A DNA stretch of 64,000 nt from Tritrichomonas musculus (GCA_039105265.1 JAPFFF010000003.1:2480001-2544000), one strand, 5' to 3'. Shown: positions 1 to 11,488, counted from the stretch's first letter. Numbers and translations are program-made. The notes: generated by a model from the letters alone, not told the origin.

Positions 1-74
1 CAAATAACAAATCCAGCTTCAATGATTATAATATAAATGATTTTATACGTATTGTCGAGATGTTAAAAATGTTA

Positions 75-813
75 CTAAAAGTTAAAATAACTCATTCTTT
101 TGTCTACTTTTTTGAATAGTTTTTTTCTTATTTTTGAATTATGTAAACTTTTGAGTTTATAAAAAACGATTATTTTTAATTGAATTTTTTTTTTAAACAA
201 AATAAGAATAATGATAAAAAAAGATAAAAAAATAATGATTAATATATCATTTGGTTTTGAGATTTTAATTAATTTTTCATTTCCATTTCTGAGTTTTTCT
301 ATTAGAGAATCCAAACTTTCATTATTTAAATAACGTAAAATAGGGCGTCGAATGTTATAGTAAATATCACTTCCAGTATCAACGTTTACATTTGTTCTTA
401 TTCTTCCAGGCAAAACGCCAAGCTCCGTTTGAAATCTAATATCCTGGATTTGCTTACTTGTCAAGCAAATGCGATGAGCTTCGATAAAACGCCTATCTAG
501 CAGATGTTGACTATGAGTAAGAATACTGTTTTGAAGATCGAACGAATAATAAAAATCTGAATTAAATGATTGAGATTGTTTAAAAACTATAAACTAATTT
601 TGCTGTGCATCCTATTGAAGAAAAAGTGCAACCATAAGTAACTGATGCTCTATCTTTTGATGTTTCATGAGCTGAAAATGGGAGAAATGCTTGATGCGAG
701 ATTTGATGAACATAATTTGTTAAAGATTCATATTCAATTCCATTGATCTCAGCAGGAAACTTAGTATTTTGAATTTTTGAGCATGAAATGATGATTTGAT
801 TTGTTTGGTTCAT
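75..813 (-). pseudogene. Zinc-finger (FLYWCH/WRKY-GCM1-like) membrane protein remnant
   Basis: Read on the minus strand from an ATG at 813, the first frame carries a Cys-x8-Cys-Thr-Ala-Lys-Leu segment (YGCTFSSIGCTAKL). The coding signal then continues in another frame with LTHSQHLLDRRFIEAHR, a His-rich stretch, and ends in a hydrophobic segment (LIIIFLSFFIIILIL) followed by a basic tail. The C..C then H.xH spacing is that of FLYWCH/WRKY-GCM1 zinc fingers, often found at the N-terminus of Mutator-like transposases. The two parts are in different frames, with one shift between about 560 and 605, so this is probably a decayed copy. No catalytic domain is visible. It could instead be a young host gene with a sequencing error in a T-run. 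The family call rests on the motif only. Confidence 0.4.
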
Positions 814-891
814 GATCACTAATTAACGACAATAAAATGTATTTTTTAAATAATATTTTCAAAAAGCAAACACCTTTTTGAATCAATATTC

Positions 892-989
892 CACTTTTTC
901 ACTGCAAATTACTATCAAAATAAATTGAGAGAATTTCACTTTTTCACTGCAAATTACTATCAAAATAATTGAGAGAATTTCACTTTTTG
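892..989. repeat. Two-unit tandem repeat, 44-45 bp
   Basis: The motif CACTTTTTCACTGCAAATT starts at 892 and 937, and its first eight bases recur at 981, giving periods of 45 and 44 bases. The units are nearly identical and non-coding. Confidence 0.8.
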
Positions 990-1245
990 ATACAACCTCT
1001 GATGTTTAGCACCACTTTTTGAAAGAAAAATGCCCTCAAAAAGTCGTCCGACAGGAAAAACGATTGTCTAATAACTTTTATTTTTTTTCAGAAATATTTG
1101 AGAATGATATTCAGAAATAAATTGAACGCTCAGAATTATTTGAGAATGATACTCAGAAAAAAAAAAAAGATGGATCTTTGAAAAAGTTCAATTTTCGAAT
1201 TTTATATCTTGAAATTTTATAATGATAAGTAGTATATTTGGCTGA

Positions 1246-2858
1246 ATGTAGAAGTATTGAATTTTCGTGCCTGCTTTTTGAAAGGGTGTGTGTAAATATC
1301 ATCAGAAAAAAATTGAATAAGGACGATCAAAATCGACCAAATAAATACACAAAACCAAAATTGAATTAAAAACGATACAATGATTCAAAAAGTAGAAACG
1401 ATAAGCATTTTTATTATTGTGGCGCCTTTTTTAACAAGAACTCTGGGACTTAGATTTCGAACTTCTTCTGCAGGGATGTTCTCAGTCTATATCTTGGAGG
1501 TTTAGCTTGTGAATTCCTACTGCAGGGGGATTTACCAGCTAAATTTCTGAGATTTAGAAATGTTGACCATTTTTTTGCGAGGAAGCTCATGTTTTAAGCT
1601 TCTGGAACATAAATTGTGAGATCTTCTGCAGAGATTTCACCATTTAAACTTCAGATTGACAATTTCAATTTCATCATCGGGATTAAAGTTTTACGGAATA
1701 CAGCTTAGAGATGGAAAATAATAGCTGCTATAATCTATAAACCATTATTTGCTGTTTTTATCATGAGATGCTTATTTATATTTAATAATTATTTAATATC
1801 TTTTTTAAATAATCCTCCAAATAAATAACTAAATTGTCTATTTTGCTCTCGATAAGTTCTAAAAATGCTTATTCCTTTCACTAGCTCATTCGTTTATACA
1901 ATAATTTTAATATTTTTTAAATGATGATACATAAATAAAAATTGCATTTTATTATATGTTAAATTCTTCATTATTAAATCTTTTTGAGCATTTGTTGTAT
2001 TTGATTTATAGAATTTTTAAGCCATTATCCATATTTTTAAAGTAAATATTGGCAAAAAAAAAAAAGCGTCATGAAGTCAATCGAACCAAAGTATTTTATT
2101 CTTTAACCATTAAGCAATTTTTATGAAAAAATAATTGAAATAATAATGTTTATTAATATTATATTAAATCATTATTAAGTAGAAGAGAATTCTCATAATT
2201 TAATCATTAAAAGTTAACTTAAAGAATGTTATTAACATGATTTTTATAGTCGCATAAGCAATGAATAAAAAGAACTAAGATGAATTAGACAAAAATCAAA
2301 AATGATAAAAAAACATTTAAAATCAAAAACAAGAAAAGAAATAAATACACACTAAATAATGGTTTATAGATTATAGCAGCTATTATTTTCCATCTCTAAG
2401 CTGTATTCCGTAAAACTTTAATCCCGATGATGAAATTGAAATTGTCAATCTGAAGTTTAAATGGTGAAATCTCTGCAGAAGATCTCACAATTTATGTTCC
2501 AGAAGCTTAAAACATGAGCTTCCTCGCAAAAAAATGGTCAACATTTCTAAATCTCAGAAATTTAGCTGGTAAATCCCCCTGCAGTAGGAATTCACAAGCT
2601 AAACCTCCAAGATATAGACTGAGAACATCCCTGCAGAAGAAGTTCGAAATCTAAGTCCCAGAGTTCTTGTTAAAAAAGGCGCCACAATAATAAAAATGCT
2701 TATCGTTTCTACTTTTTGAATCATTGTATCGTTTTTAATTCAATTTTGGTTTTGTGTATTTATTTGGTCGATTTTGATCGTCCTTATTCAATTTTTTTCT
2801 GATGATATTTACACACACCCTTTCAAAAAGCAGGCACGAAAATTCAATACTTCTACAT
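1246..2858. mobile_element. DNA element with 505-bp terminal inverted repeats and no gene
   Basis: Positions 1246-1750 and 2354-2858 appear to be exact reverse complements of each other over about 505 bases. The outer ends read ATGTAGAAGTATTG and the arms meet the interior at AAACCATTATTT. The 603-base interior is very AT-rich and holds no usable reading frame. Long inverted ends with an empty middle are typical of non-autonomous Mutator-like or foldback elements. No clear target-site duplication is visible: the outer flanks share only GGCT next to the ends. The identity of the arms means that the insertion is young or that the arms are kept alike by gene conversion. Confidence 0.75.
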
Positions 2859-5629
2859 AGAGCCGATTTTAGTAAAATAAATCTTTATTTTTATTTTATG
2901 TTTTCTCTAATTTAAAGAAAAGATGACACATTAATATTAGTATAATTAATTTGCAATTAAATATTACTTTATATATTTATATTAATTATAAAATAAGAAT
3001 AAATATTTAATGGAAAAACATAAAAATATATTTGAGAGAAAAACGATAATTTTTTCTGCTTGCGCCCTTCTATTAAAAAGTTATAGTTCTATTGAAAATT
3101 TATTTTGATGAAAAACAAGCAATTTCTCATCATTTTTAATAATCCGCATTATATTAATTTGATTAATTTAATCAATATATGTTAATATAAAAGAAATTAA
3201 ACATAATATTTTCCAATTAAGAGGAAGATTTGGAAATTCTCTGTTTTTTTAAATGATATGCTAAAGAAATAGCATAAACCGAAGGAATACAATTGCAATC
3301 ATCAGCCGCGTTTCCAATTATTTTTAGAAAAATCTCTTGATCGAATTCTGATTAATAGCTTGTTCCTTCTCCCTCCATTCCAGGCCTCCAATACATTAAT
3401 TGAACAGTTCTCTTGAGGCAATGCACAAGTACATTTTGGCAACTTAATTTAAATAAATCAACTAATTCTCTCTATGTTTTCTTATAAAATAAACGAAAGA
3501 TCAAAATTTGAACCTGGATTTGAGTAAGATAGCCTTTTGATAACGAATATTGTATTTCTCTAATAATAGAAATTAGGAATTCTTGCCTTTCCATTAAAAC
3601 AATAGCAAACTGGCCAATTATAAGTTTTTGAATAAAAATAATAACAATTTTCACCTTATATTTAATCGTTAATGGTGAATTTTTATCAGAAATATACTTA
3701 TAGCATAATTGTGATAAATCTCACAAATTTTGAATATGTTTTCAAAACCATATTATTTTTCCAAACTTTTTCTATTATTATTAATAATAGAAATTTGATT
3801 TCAGAGCCATTCTGAATTTTCTCAGAAATTTAAATGATGGCTCTGAATTTTTTGAATTTTTATAAGTAAATTTTTTTTTTATCAATTTATCAAAATATTA
3901 AGCACTTTTATTTAAAAAAAATAAAAATATACCATATAGATAATAAATTACATGCTTTTTATAAAACAAAATGGAGTTTAAACAAACACTTTTATGATTA
4001 ATAAGTATATAATATTTGAATTTTTTTTAGAAATAAAGATAATATTTTATACAAGAAATATGAATTTATCATGTAGTATCCTTAATCATTGCATTGAAAT
4101 CTTGTATAATTCAATATTTGATTGAAATTTCAAATAATACAATTTAGATCTTTGAAATAAATCATTTTATTACCGGATAATATTATTTTTTATGCATCAA
4201 TAAATGTATTAAAAACTTTTCAGGAAGGAATCATAGCCAAAATCTCCTAAATAATGAAAAATTTAATGATCTTACATTTTTGATATAAAAATCTAGCTAC
4301 CTTATTCAATATTATTCAATTTGCGTTATTTATGAAAAAAACATTTATGATTTTTTGCTCCTTTCTTTGATAATAAATAGCTTCCGCATAATTGGCATTG
4401 ATATGCTTTAGAAACATGGATTTTATCTTCCATAATCAATCTGATTTCGATGAAAATATTATTATATTGATTTTTGTATATTGTTGTTTTAATCATATTG
4501 GGATGCCACAATGTTATTTCTTGCATTTTTACAAAAATACAAGCGACCAAATAAATCATCAAATATGATTTCAATGAACTCATATAATTTTTAAAATGAA
4601 AAAGTTTTAAAAATTGAACGTCGCTCTGAATATTTTTCAATACCCAAACTATGATTTTTATTTGTTTTGCCTATTTTGAAAGAATGAATGCGAATTATTA
4701 AAAATGAATGCTATATTAATATTTCCCATGAGGTTTTCTTTTGATAAAGCATGTTTTAAATAATGAAACCAGACTTTTTTTGAATATATATTTTTAATTA
4801 AATAAGATAGATAGACCAAATAAAAGCATTATACATATGCATATATATATTTTTATATAATTTTAAATATATTGCCTTTCTTAAAACTCTAAATTTCCCC
4901 ATAAAAATAGATCATCATATTATTTAATTCGACAAAAATCGCATAAATCAGAGAATAATGATTTTTATATTTTTGTTTAATAACATATACCAAATATTTA
5001 AAATTATATTATATAATTTTTTTGCATAGCAGGTCAAGAATTTAATATATATCGATTTGTTTATAAACCAAATATCATCACAAAAATGTTTGAATGACCT
5101 CATACAAATCGCCACACTATCTATTAATTATACCATTTTTTTCTCAAATAAAATAATTGCTATAAGATTATTCAATATGCTATAAGACTATTCAAATTAC
5201 TGTATATAAAATGTCCAAAAAATGTTCGTTATGGACAATTATTTCAATTATTTGAGAGTTTTTCGATAAAAATAACAGCTTTCTATCCATAAAAAGTAAC
5301 GCATTATTTCAAAAAGTTAGAAACGGACAGAAAATTTTGTGGTAATAACGCGTTACTAAATGCTATATTTCGTTTTTGCTGGTTTTATATAACGCATTTT
5401 TAACATTTTAAATTTTTTATATTTTTTATTCATTCAATTTTTGGCCTCTCAAAAAGTTGGGGCTTCATTTTCTCTTATAATAAATTATAATACACACACT
5501 GGTAATTTATACAAATTGTCCTCTAGATTATCCGACTAAATTAAAAATAGCCTATTTTCTTGGGCAGTTTAATACACAACGCGAAATTGCCGGAAAAACA
5601 TGCGCTTCGTAATCTTCAGTTAATAGAGC
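2859..5629. other. AT-rich intergenic stretch
   Basis: No convincing gene is seen. The only frame with a recognisable pattern is on the minus strand at 4326-4640, which ends with a CxxC...HxC cluster (YQCQLCG...KNHKC) like a lone zinc finger but without any supporting context. A diverged relative of the 24-bp inverted ends of the nested element described at 5707-6067 (TGTCCAAAAAATGTTCG) lies near 5210. The rest is low-complexity A/T sequence. Confidence 0.5.
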
Positions 5630-6848
5630 TAAGCTTGTAAAATATACCCAAATGTAAAAAAAAGACCTGGTCTTGGTGATTCTTTCTGGTCTTTTGGCGA
5701 TTTTAAACTCTGTCCAAAAATGTTCGACTTAACGTATACATAAACCGCATTTTCCACTGAAAATTGACTAAAAAAACGATAAAGTGTCGGAAATTTCTTT
5801 TTTCTCTCAAAGTAATGTATTCAATTTTTCAGAAGTTTATTTTTATTATTATCCTTTCAGTAAGCTATTTTTATATAAGGAACCTTGGTTTTTGAAAGAA
5901 ATATCCACTCCCTTAAGAGGAATTACAACTTTTTTTGGGACATGGGCTACTCTCTAGAAAGAAGAGCTTTGAAAAAGCTTTCGAATTTCCATATAGGTGC
6001 ATGAGAAAAAAAATGATAATTTGAATACTCTCTCAAAATTCAATTGTCGAACATTTTTGGACAGAGTTTAATTAATCTTTTAAAAAGTTATTTCTTATGA
6101 ATTATTAAATAAAATGATTAAATGATATTTGATTAAATAATAATTCAATTTACGAATCAACATTCAATAAATTCAATGAATTTATTTAATTACTCGGCTA
6201 TATATATTCATAAAAATATAAATACTATTAATATTTCAATGCATTATTTATTATTCGGCTATATATATTCATAAAAAAATAAATTCTATTAATATTTTAA
6301 ATACATTTTATATCGGTATATATTTAAAATATAAATGAAAAAAAAATTATTTTCAATTGAAAAAATGCTTTTATTGATTTTATTATATATTTATATCTTA
6401 TTTTTTTTTTTTTTATTGTATATATGATATTTTGAAAGCTTTACAAATCACCATCGCCAAAAAAACCGTTTTGGTGATCTCCAAAATATATGTAAACTAT
6501 TCAAAATTGAATGCTGTCGCCAAAAGCCCAAGACCTGGGCTTTTGGTGAAATCGGTTATTTGGCTTTTCATCGTCAATATAAATGAGCTTTTTATTATTA
6601 TTTTATATGATATATTATACAAATCATACAATTATTTTGTAATATTCAAAAAATAACATTTTTTTACTGAGAAAATCTTATCGATTATTAATATGACTTT
6701 TGATAAAACTCATTTAATTCCTCTTTCAAATAATTCAATGGTTTATGACAATAATAAATATTAATAAAATTTATTTGACAATAATATGGTTACATTTGGT
6801 GATTTTTAAAACCCAAAAAACGTTTATTTCACCAAATTTACAAGCTTA
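5630..6848 (+). mobile_element. 1.2-kb non-autonomous DNA transposon, copy 1
   Basis: The ends are inverted copies of TAAGCTTGTAAA. The insertion is flanked by a direct repeat TAATAGAGC (5621-5629 and 6847-6855, overlapping the terminal TA), a target duplication of 7-9 bases. A second copy in reverse orientation lies at 11489-12647. This copy is about 61 bp longer because a block around 6190-6300 (CGGCTATATATATTCATAAA) is duplicated in tandem. It contains a 74-codon open frame (6432-6656) that is identical in both copies, plus hairpins built on CCAAAAGCCCA and TGGGCTTTTGG. A target duplication near 8 bases suggests hAT or Mutator mobilisation. No transposase is encoded. Confidence 0.75.
5707..6067. 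mobile_element. Nested MITE with 22-24-bp inverted ends
   Basis: AAACTCTGTCCAAAAATGTT at 5705 is matched by its reverse complement ending at 6069, giving a roughly 365-bp unit inside the larger element. It is present at the same place in the other copy of the host element, so it was there before that element spread. The flanks can be read as TTAA on both sides (5703-5706 and 6068-6071) or as TA. The first reading suggests a piggyBac/Kolobok-type element, the second a mariner-type element. Confidence 0.6.
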
Positions 6849-7374
6849 ATAGAGCAATTCAAATCTAAAATTCAATTGAAGAAAATGAGTATAAATGTGA
6901 TTTAAAAAGTCAATTAACATATCATTTTGAATACAACTTTATATATATAACAAACATAATCCTTTCAAAATTGAAAGGAAGAAATTCTTTTTTAAGTAAA
7001 TATAATTCATAACATTGTATAACGCGTTTATTACACTTCATTTTAGGTGAATTTACTGTCAAATTTTCAATGAAAATTTATGGTTTGTAAAAACGATTCT
7101 CCTCTTGATATCCTGTATCGTAAATTATATAATTTAATATTTTCTGTATTCAGAATATTTTAACAAGGCCAAAATAATAGTTTTCTCTCATTCATATAAT
7201 AAATGTCTTGTATTAGTTATCTCACTAATATGAAGTTTAATTGTTAATATATTAAATTGTTATCCATAATGATTAAACTTTTATTTACCAAGATAAGGAG
7301 ATTTTAATATTGAACTAAACATATGTCCAATTCAATTTTCGATATAGCCAATATCATATAGGATTTTTTTGATC
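6849..7374. other. Upstream region of the surface protein gene
   Basis: This is AT-rich non-coding DNA between the transposon and the host gene. I see no feature other than the initiator listed next. Confidence 0.5.
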
Positions 7375-7382
7375 TCATTTTT
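7375..7382 (+). promoter_or_regulatory. Trichomonad-type initiator (Inr)
   Basis: TCATTTTT fits the trichomonad initiator consensus TCAYTWYT in full. The predicted start A is at 7377, exactly 10 bases before the ATG at 7387. This also decides the start codon: in-frame near-cognate codons further upstream lie before the likely transcription start. Confidence 0.6.
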
Positions 7383-7386
7383 TAGA

Positions 7387-10300
7387 ATGTTTATTCTTCT
7401 GCTTCTTGTATCTTTTTCAAGCTGCAAAAAAATTATCCTTGAAGACTATAATTTTACGAATGATGGCCCATGGTTTTATTCACAATTGACCAAGTACCAA
7501 AAACCTTTTTATGATGCCTTAGAATATTGGAGAACCAATAACTTATTAACTGGAGCCCCAATGATGTTCCTTGATAGTGATGGAAACATAACAAATCATG
7601 TTGAAGAAGATCTTCTCAAACTTTATGTAATGGGAAAAAGCAGCGCTGTAAATACCCACTTTCTTTCTGCTATAGCAGCATGGAGATATGATCATCCAGA
7701 GATTTTCTACGTTGATGTTTCAAAACTTATGTATAGAATATCTCAAGACTCAACGTATAAATTCCATATTCTTTTTGGCTGCTTATCACAACCATCATTA
7801 CTTTTTGATTACATTGAGCAGGATAAAGTTTCTGAAATGATATCAAATTTGAATAACAAAATCCTAGAAATGGTTAATCCTGTCAAAACAGGAAATAACG
7901 TCTCAGAAAAAGTTATAGCTGTCCACGACTACATAAAGTCAAAAGTAACTTACAAACGTCAATTTGAGATCCAAGATGATGAAGCTGAAAAGAGAAATCA
8001 TGTTTATTCTTCATATGGTGCATTAGTTAACAATGTTGCCATGTGCGATGGTTTCGCCAAAGCATTTCAAACCGCCATGATACAACTCAATATTCCATCC
8101 ATTCAAGTTCCAGGTGATGCTCTTGACGAAAATGGCAATAGCCAAACACACAGCTGGAATCTAGTCCAACTTGAAAACAAAGAATGGTTTGTTGTTGACA
8201 CAACATACGATACAACTAGCAAAACAAACAACTGGTTACTAGCCACACAAGAAAGCATCTTACAAACTCACTTTCCAAATGGGCAACTTGACGCTCAGCC
8301 AGTTACATTTTATTTCCCACCAATCCCATACGTAAGTTCTGATCTATGGTCAATCGACTTCACATATACAGAAGATAATAAAGTTGATAAAGTTCTAGTT
8401 TCTTTCAAAGGAAAGAACTCAACTGCCCTCCTAGAAGACGGATATCGCTATGTTTTTAAGCTATATGGATTTGATCAAAAAGAAGGAGTAATTACTTCCC
8501 AGGAATGGATGGACCTTCGAATAACATTTAAAAATATTGGTGGGGAAGAAAGTGGCGCAGATTATAATGAATCATTTTCTTTTTTCCTTCCACAAGGAGA
8601 CATTGGATTTCTCCAAATAGGTGTTACTTATACAAATGTTACACTCTTTAGGGGCGAAAGATGCTCAATTGAACCGATTTCACCATGCTATGCTAATGAA
8701 TCTGATGTGATTTTCTCTACCCAAATGATTCCAACCAACTATTCTTATAAAAACTATTCAATGTTTGCAGGTTTGCTTAATCCCTCTGTCCAATATTATT
8801 ATCCATTCAAATTCCACTACTTCCCAGGATATGAATACGACTTTCAATTCTTAATCACTGAAGATTTAATGTCTACCGACTCTAGAGATGGCCTTGGTAA
8901 CTTCTCAAACTTCAGTATCAACTTAACAGCTGTCTCTGCCAACGAATATGACCGTTTAGCCGGCAAGCAATATCAAATTGGTGAAGAAGCTGTCAATATG
9001 ACAACCATCACTAATCTTCGAATCGTCGAGAATAAATTCATTCTTTGCACTATGAAACCAAGCGCGGGTTATGCTCATGATTATATGCACTATACCTTCA
9101 ATTTCAATGGAGTTGTAGGAATGTACTCTCGAAAACCAATTTTGCCCTGGACTTTCCTCGTTCGTTTCTTCCCGAACAATGGAGGTACCAACACCTGCGG
9201 TAAACAAATGGGATCAGGAACAATCTATGTTGGTGCTCGTCCAGTTCTTATTACAAACGGCGATATCCGAAACAATGGTGACAATGACGATTTTGAAGCC
9301 GGCACAGAAGACGGAACTGTAAAAGTCTACGGAAAAGGCGCCACAACGCAAGATCTCGCACTTGTTGCCACTAGAGCGGAATGCACTTCTGAAGTAGTGA
9401 ATCGAATAAGTCCGAATTCTACCAATGAATGCTTAGAATATGAAGAATTTACTGCTACATTTAACATTGCCCTTTCATTATACTGCAAGGACTGGTTTAT
9501 TTATCCAAACAAATGGAACTGCCCTCTTACAGTCCAACTCCCATTCCCAGATGGCTTTGATCCAGAGAAATATCCAGATGTATCATTTGAAGTTATTCAC
9601 TACAAAGGTGATGGTGTTGAAGAACATAATACAGTTGTTGTTGGTGCAACAGGTCTTTTAATCACAGTTCAAAGCTTCTCGCCATTTAGAATTCAACCAA
9701 GATCAAAATCAAGTTCATTACTAGCTTCCAGCGTTTATCCCCTTTTCATTGTCGCTATTGGCGCATCACCAAATGTTACTCTTCAAAAAGTAAATGGAAC
9801 AACGCAAAAAGCTCTTAACGTTGTCTCTGACTATGAAGAAAATGACGCAATATTACTCACCATTCCAGGACAAACAAGAGTTGAAAGAATCTTCTTAAAC
9901 GGAGAAGAATTCGCAATCCAATCATTTTCGAAATTCACATTACCACAAGACTTGTTAAACCAAAAATCTAATAACCTAGAAATTTACTTTTCATCATTAG
10001 AAGTCTTAAAGATGGAATGTAAAAATAATCTTAGCGCACATCATGTTACTGTTGATATTACCGCAAAAACTCAAACCACAGAAAACAAGCAAATCGATGA
10101 ACTTCTCACCCAAACAAGCGGTTCTCCATCAGCACAAAATGGTAATTCTTCAACTGGTACAGGTACAGGTACAGGTACTGTTATTAATCTTAGTGATTTA
10201 GTTTCACAAGCAGGAGATTTACCAACACCTGGACCTCTCATTATTCCAAACGAAGATGATCCTTACTCTCCACCAAAACAAGTCGAACTCGTTCCAGCTA

Positions 10301-10617
10301 AATCACCATCAGAACCATTAGAACCATCAGAACCATCAGAACCATTAGAACCATCAGAACCATTAGAACCATCAGAACCATTAGAACCATCAGAACCATC
10401 AGGATCAGGATCATCATCAGATTCAGGATCATCATCAAGATCAAGCCTTGGCCCAGGTCCCATCGCAGGAATTGTCATTGCAGTTGTTGCTGTAATCGTA
10501 ATTGCTATCATTCTTATATATATTTTTGTTATCAAACCAAAGCGTGAAAGTAGCACTTCTAATGCTGGAGATGTCAAAAGTGCCATTGAAAAAAATGAGG
10601 CATCCGATGGCCTATAA
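7387..10617 (+). CDS. Transglutaminase-like, membrane-anchored surface protein
   Basis: The protein has 1076 residues. It starts with a hydrophobic signal peptide (MFILLLLVSFSSC). Around residues 190-280 lies a transglutaminase-like papain fold with the expected triad in order: Cys220 in AMCDGFAKAF, His255 in QTHSWNLV and Asp271 in WFVVDTTYD. A long ectodomain with many N-glycosylation-type sites follows (about 300-900), then a Gly-Thr run, a Ser/Leu-Glu-Pro repeat stalk (near residues 975-1000) and a Ser-rich stretch. A transmembrane helix spans about 1026-1049 and is followed by a 27-residue charged cytoplasmic tail. This layout suggests a cell-surface enzyme or adhesin facing outwards, with cysteine protease, cross-linking or peptide-deamidating activity; the substrate is unknown. 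The stalk plus tail resembles trichomonad surface proteins. It is single-copy and complete here, with a 3' partial duplicate at 12907-14068, and it is bracketed by inverted transposon copies. Confidence 0.8.
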   Translation: MFILLLLVSFSSCKKIILEDYNFTNDGPWFYSQLTKYQKPFYDALEYWRTNNLLTGAPMMFLDSDGNITNHVEEDLLKLYVMGKSSAVNTHFLSAIAAWRYDHPEIFYVDVSKLMYRISQDSTYKFHILFGCLSQPSLLFDYIEQDKVSEMISNLNNKILEMVNPVKTGNNVSEKVIAVHDYIKSKVTYKRQFEIQDDEAEKRNHVYSSYGALVNNVAMCDGFAKAFQTAMIQLNIPSIQVPGDALDENGNSQTHSWNLVQLENKEWFVVDTTYDTTSKTNNWLLATQESILQTHFPNGQLDAQPVTFYFPPIPYVSSDLWSIDFTYTEDNKVDKVLVSFKGKNSTALLEDGYRYVFKLYGFDQKEGVITSQEWMDLRITFKNIGGEESGADYNESFSFFLPQGDIGFLQIGVTYTNVTLFRGERCSIEPISPCYANESDVIFSTQMIPTNYSYKNYSMFAGLLNPSVQYYYPFKFHYFPGYEYDFQFLITEDLMSTDSRDGLGNFSNFSINLTAVSANEYDRLAGKQYQIGEEAVNMTTITNLRIVENKFILCTMKPSAGYAHDYMHYTFNFNGVVGMYSRKPILPWTFLVRFFPNNGGTNTCGKQMGSGTIYVGARPVLITNGDIRNNGDNDDFEAGTEDGTVKVYGKGATTQDLALVATRAECTSEVVNRISPNSTNECLEYEEFTATFNIALSLYCKDWFIYPNKWNCPLTVQLPFPDGFDPEKYPDVSFEVIHYKGDGVEEHNTVVVGATGLLITVQSFSPFRIQPRSKSSSLLASSVYPLFIVAIGASPNVTLQKVNGTTQKALNVVSDYEENDAILLTIPGQTRVERIFLNGEEFAIQSFSKFTLPQDLLNQKSNNLEIYFSSLEVLKMECKNNLSAHHVTVDITAKTQTTENKQIDELLTQTSGSPSAQNGNSSTGTGTGTGTVINLSDLVSQAGDLPTPGPLIIPNEDDPYSPPKQVELVPAKSPSEPLEPSEPSEPLEPSEPLEPSEPLEPSEPSGSGSSSDSGSSSRSSLGPGPIAGIVIAVVAVIVIAIILIYIFVIKPKRESSTSNAGDVKSAIEKNEASDGL
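10293..10437 (+). repeat. Coding repeat for a Pro-Ser-Glu stalk
   Basis: Tandem 9-base units of the type (TCA or TTA)GAACCA encode Ser-Glu-Pro and Leu-Glu-Pro triplets, followed by TCATCA/GGATCA serine-glycine units. The truncated gene copy has fewer units at 13736-13840, so unit number changes between copies, as expected for slippage in a cell-surface stalk. Confidence 0.75.
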
Positions 10618-10672
10618 AACGAACGATTTTTCTTCGATTTTCTTATAATAAAAAAATAATTTGCATTAATTC

Positions 10673-11376
10673 AGGCTCAATTATTATTAGGGAGTAGAGT
10701 TTTTCAGAATTTTCGGTTAGTTTTCAAATTTGAATGCTTCATTCAATTTCCTTTCAATTTTTTGAGGCAAACATGCAAGGTAGTCGTTTCTCGTGCACTA
10801 AAAGATTTCAAAGTTTCTTATTTCCAAAAAAATATTCTTATGGTCGTATATCATATGAATTATAATAAAATCTTCCACTTTTTAACTTCACATTTCGTTT
10901 TTTTTAAAAAAATTGATAGATCTCTTTTTCCGTAAATCGTGGTACGGCCACGAGACCGTTTATTTTTATTATTTTTTTTCATCCTGCTACAAGGATGGAT
11001 AGTTAACTTTATAATTGCAGGTGGCATCAAGATGAACATGAAATGAAATACCTCCTAGTGTTCAGAAAGGCCACTCAAGCTTCGTAAACAAGAAGAATTA
11101 TATTTTGGGAATTTTTATTTGGAAACAGATGACATTAAAACTGCAAATGGAGTCAAGTAAATAATAAACTGCACGCGTGTTGGACCTCAGAAGAGTCATT
11201 TTTTAATCAAGTTTCAAATCAGATAAATTTTATTTATAAAATTTTTTTTAGAGACAGATCACTTTATAATTGCAAACGGAATCGAGTGGACAAGAAATGG
11301 AATATTTATTATAGTTCAGAAAAGTCACTTTTTACTGATGCTTTTTAAAACAACCTTTTTTATTATGTTATATATC
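10673..11376. repeat. Intergenic region with a diverged ~120-bp tandem repeat
   Basis: Three diverged units are visible, marked by AACTTTATAATTGCAGG (near 11005), GACATTAAAACTGCAAA (near 11130) and CACTTTATAATTGCAAA (near 11250). Each is followed by a G-A-T-C-A-A-G-rich stretch and then TTCAGAAA.G.CACT. The spacing is about 120 bases. Nothing coding is seen. They may be remnants of an old satellite or duplicated untranslated region. Confidence 0.55.
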
Positions 11377-11429
11377 TTTTTTTTTTTTTTAAAAAAAAAA
11401 AAATTATTATTATTATTATTATTATTATC
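11377..11429. repeat. Homopolymer and (ATT)n microsatellite
   Basis: A run of T is followed by a run of A and then about nine ATT units, immediately before the second transposon copy. Confidence 0.9.
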
Positions 11430-11488
11430 AGGGATGTTTATCGATAGTGTCCGATAACGGTTAAATAAAGGTATGGAAAAAGGTATGG

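Noticed and set aside
4326-4640. Minus-strand frame ending in a CxxC...HxC cluster
   Set aside because: A single zinc-finger-like cluster in AT-rich DNA with no further domain or initiator is too weak to call.
6432-6656. 74-codon open frame identical in both copies of the 1.2-kb transposon
   Set aside because: Identity is explained by the copies being nearly identical DNA; there is no motif, initiator or codon signal, so it is not called a gene.
10263-10586. Antisense frame rich in Asp, Gly and Ser inside the surface protein gene
   Set aside because: It is the shadow of the Pro-Ser-Glu stalk repeats on the other strand.
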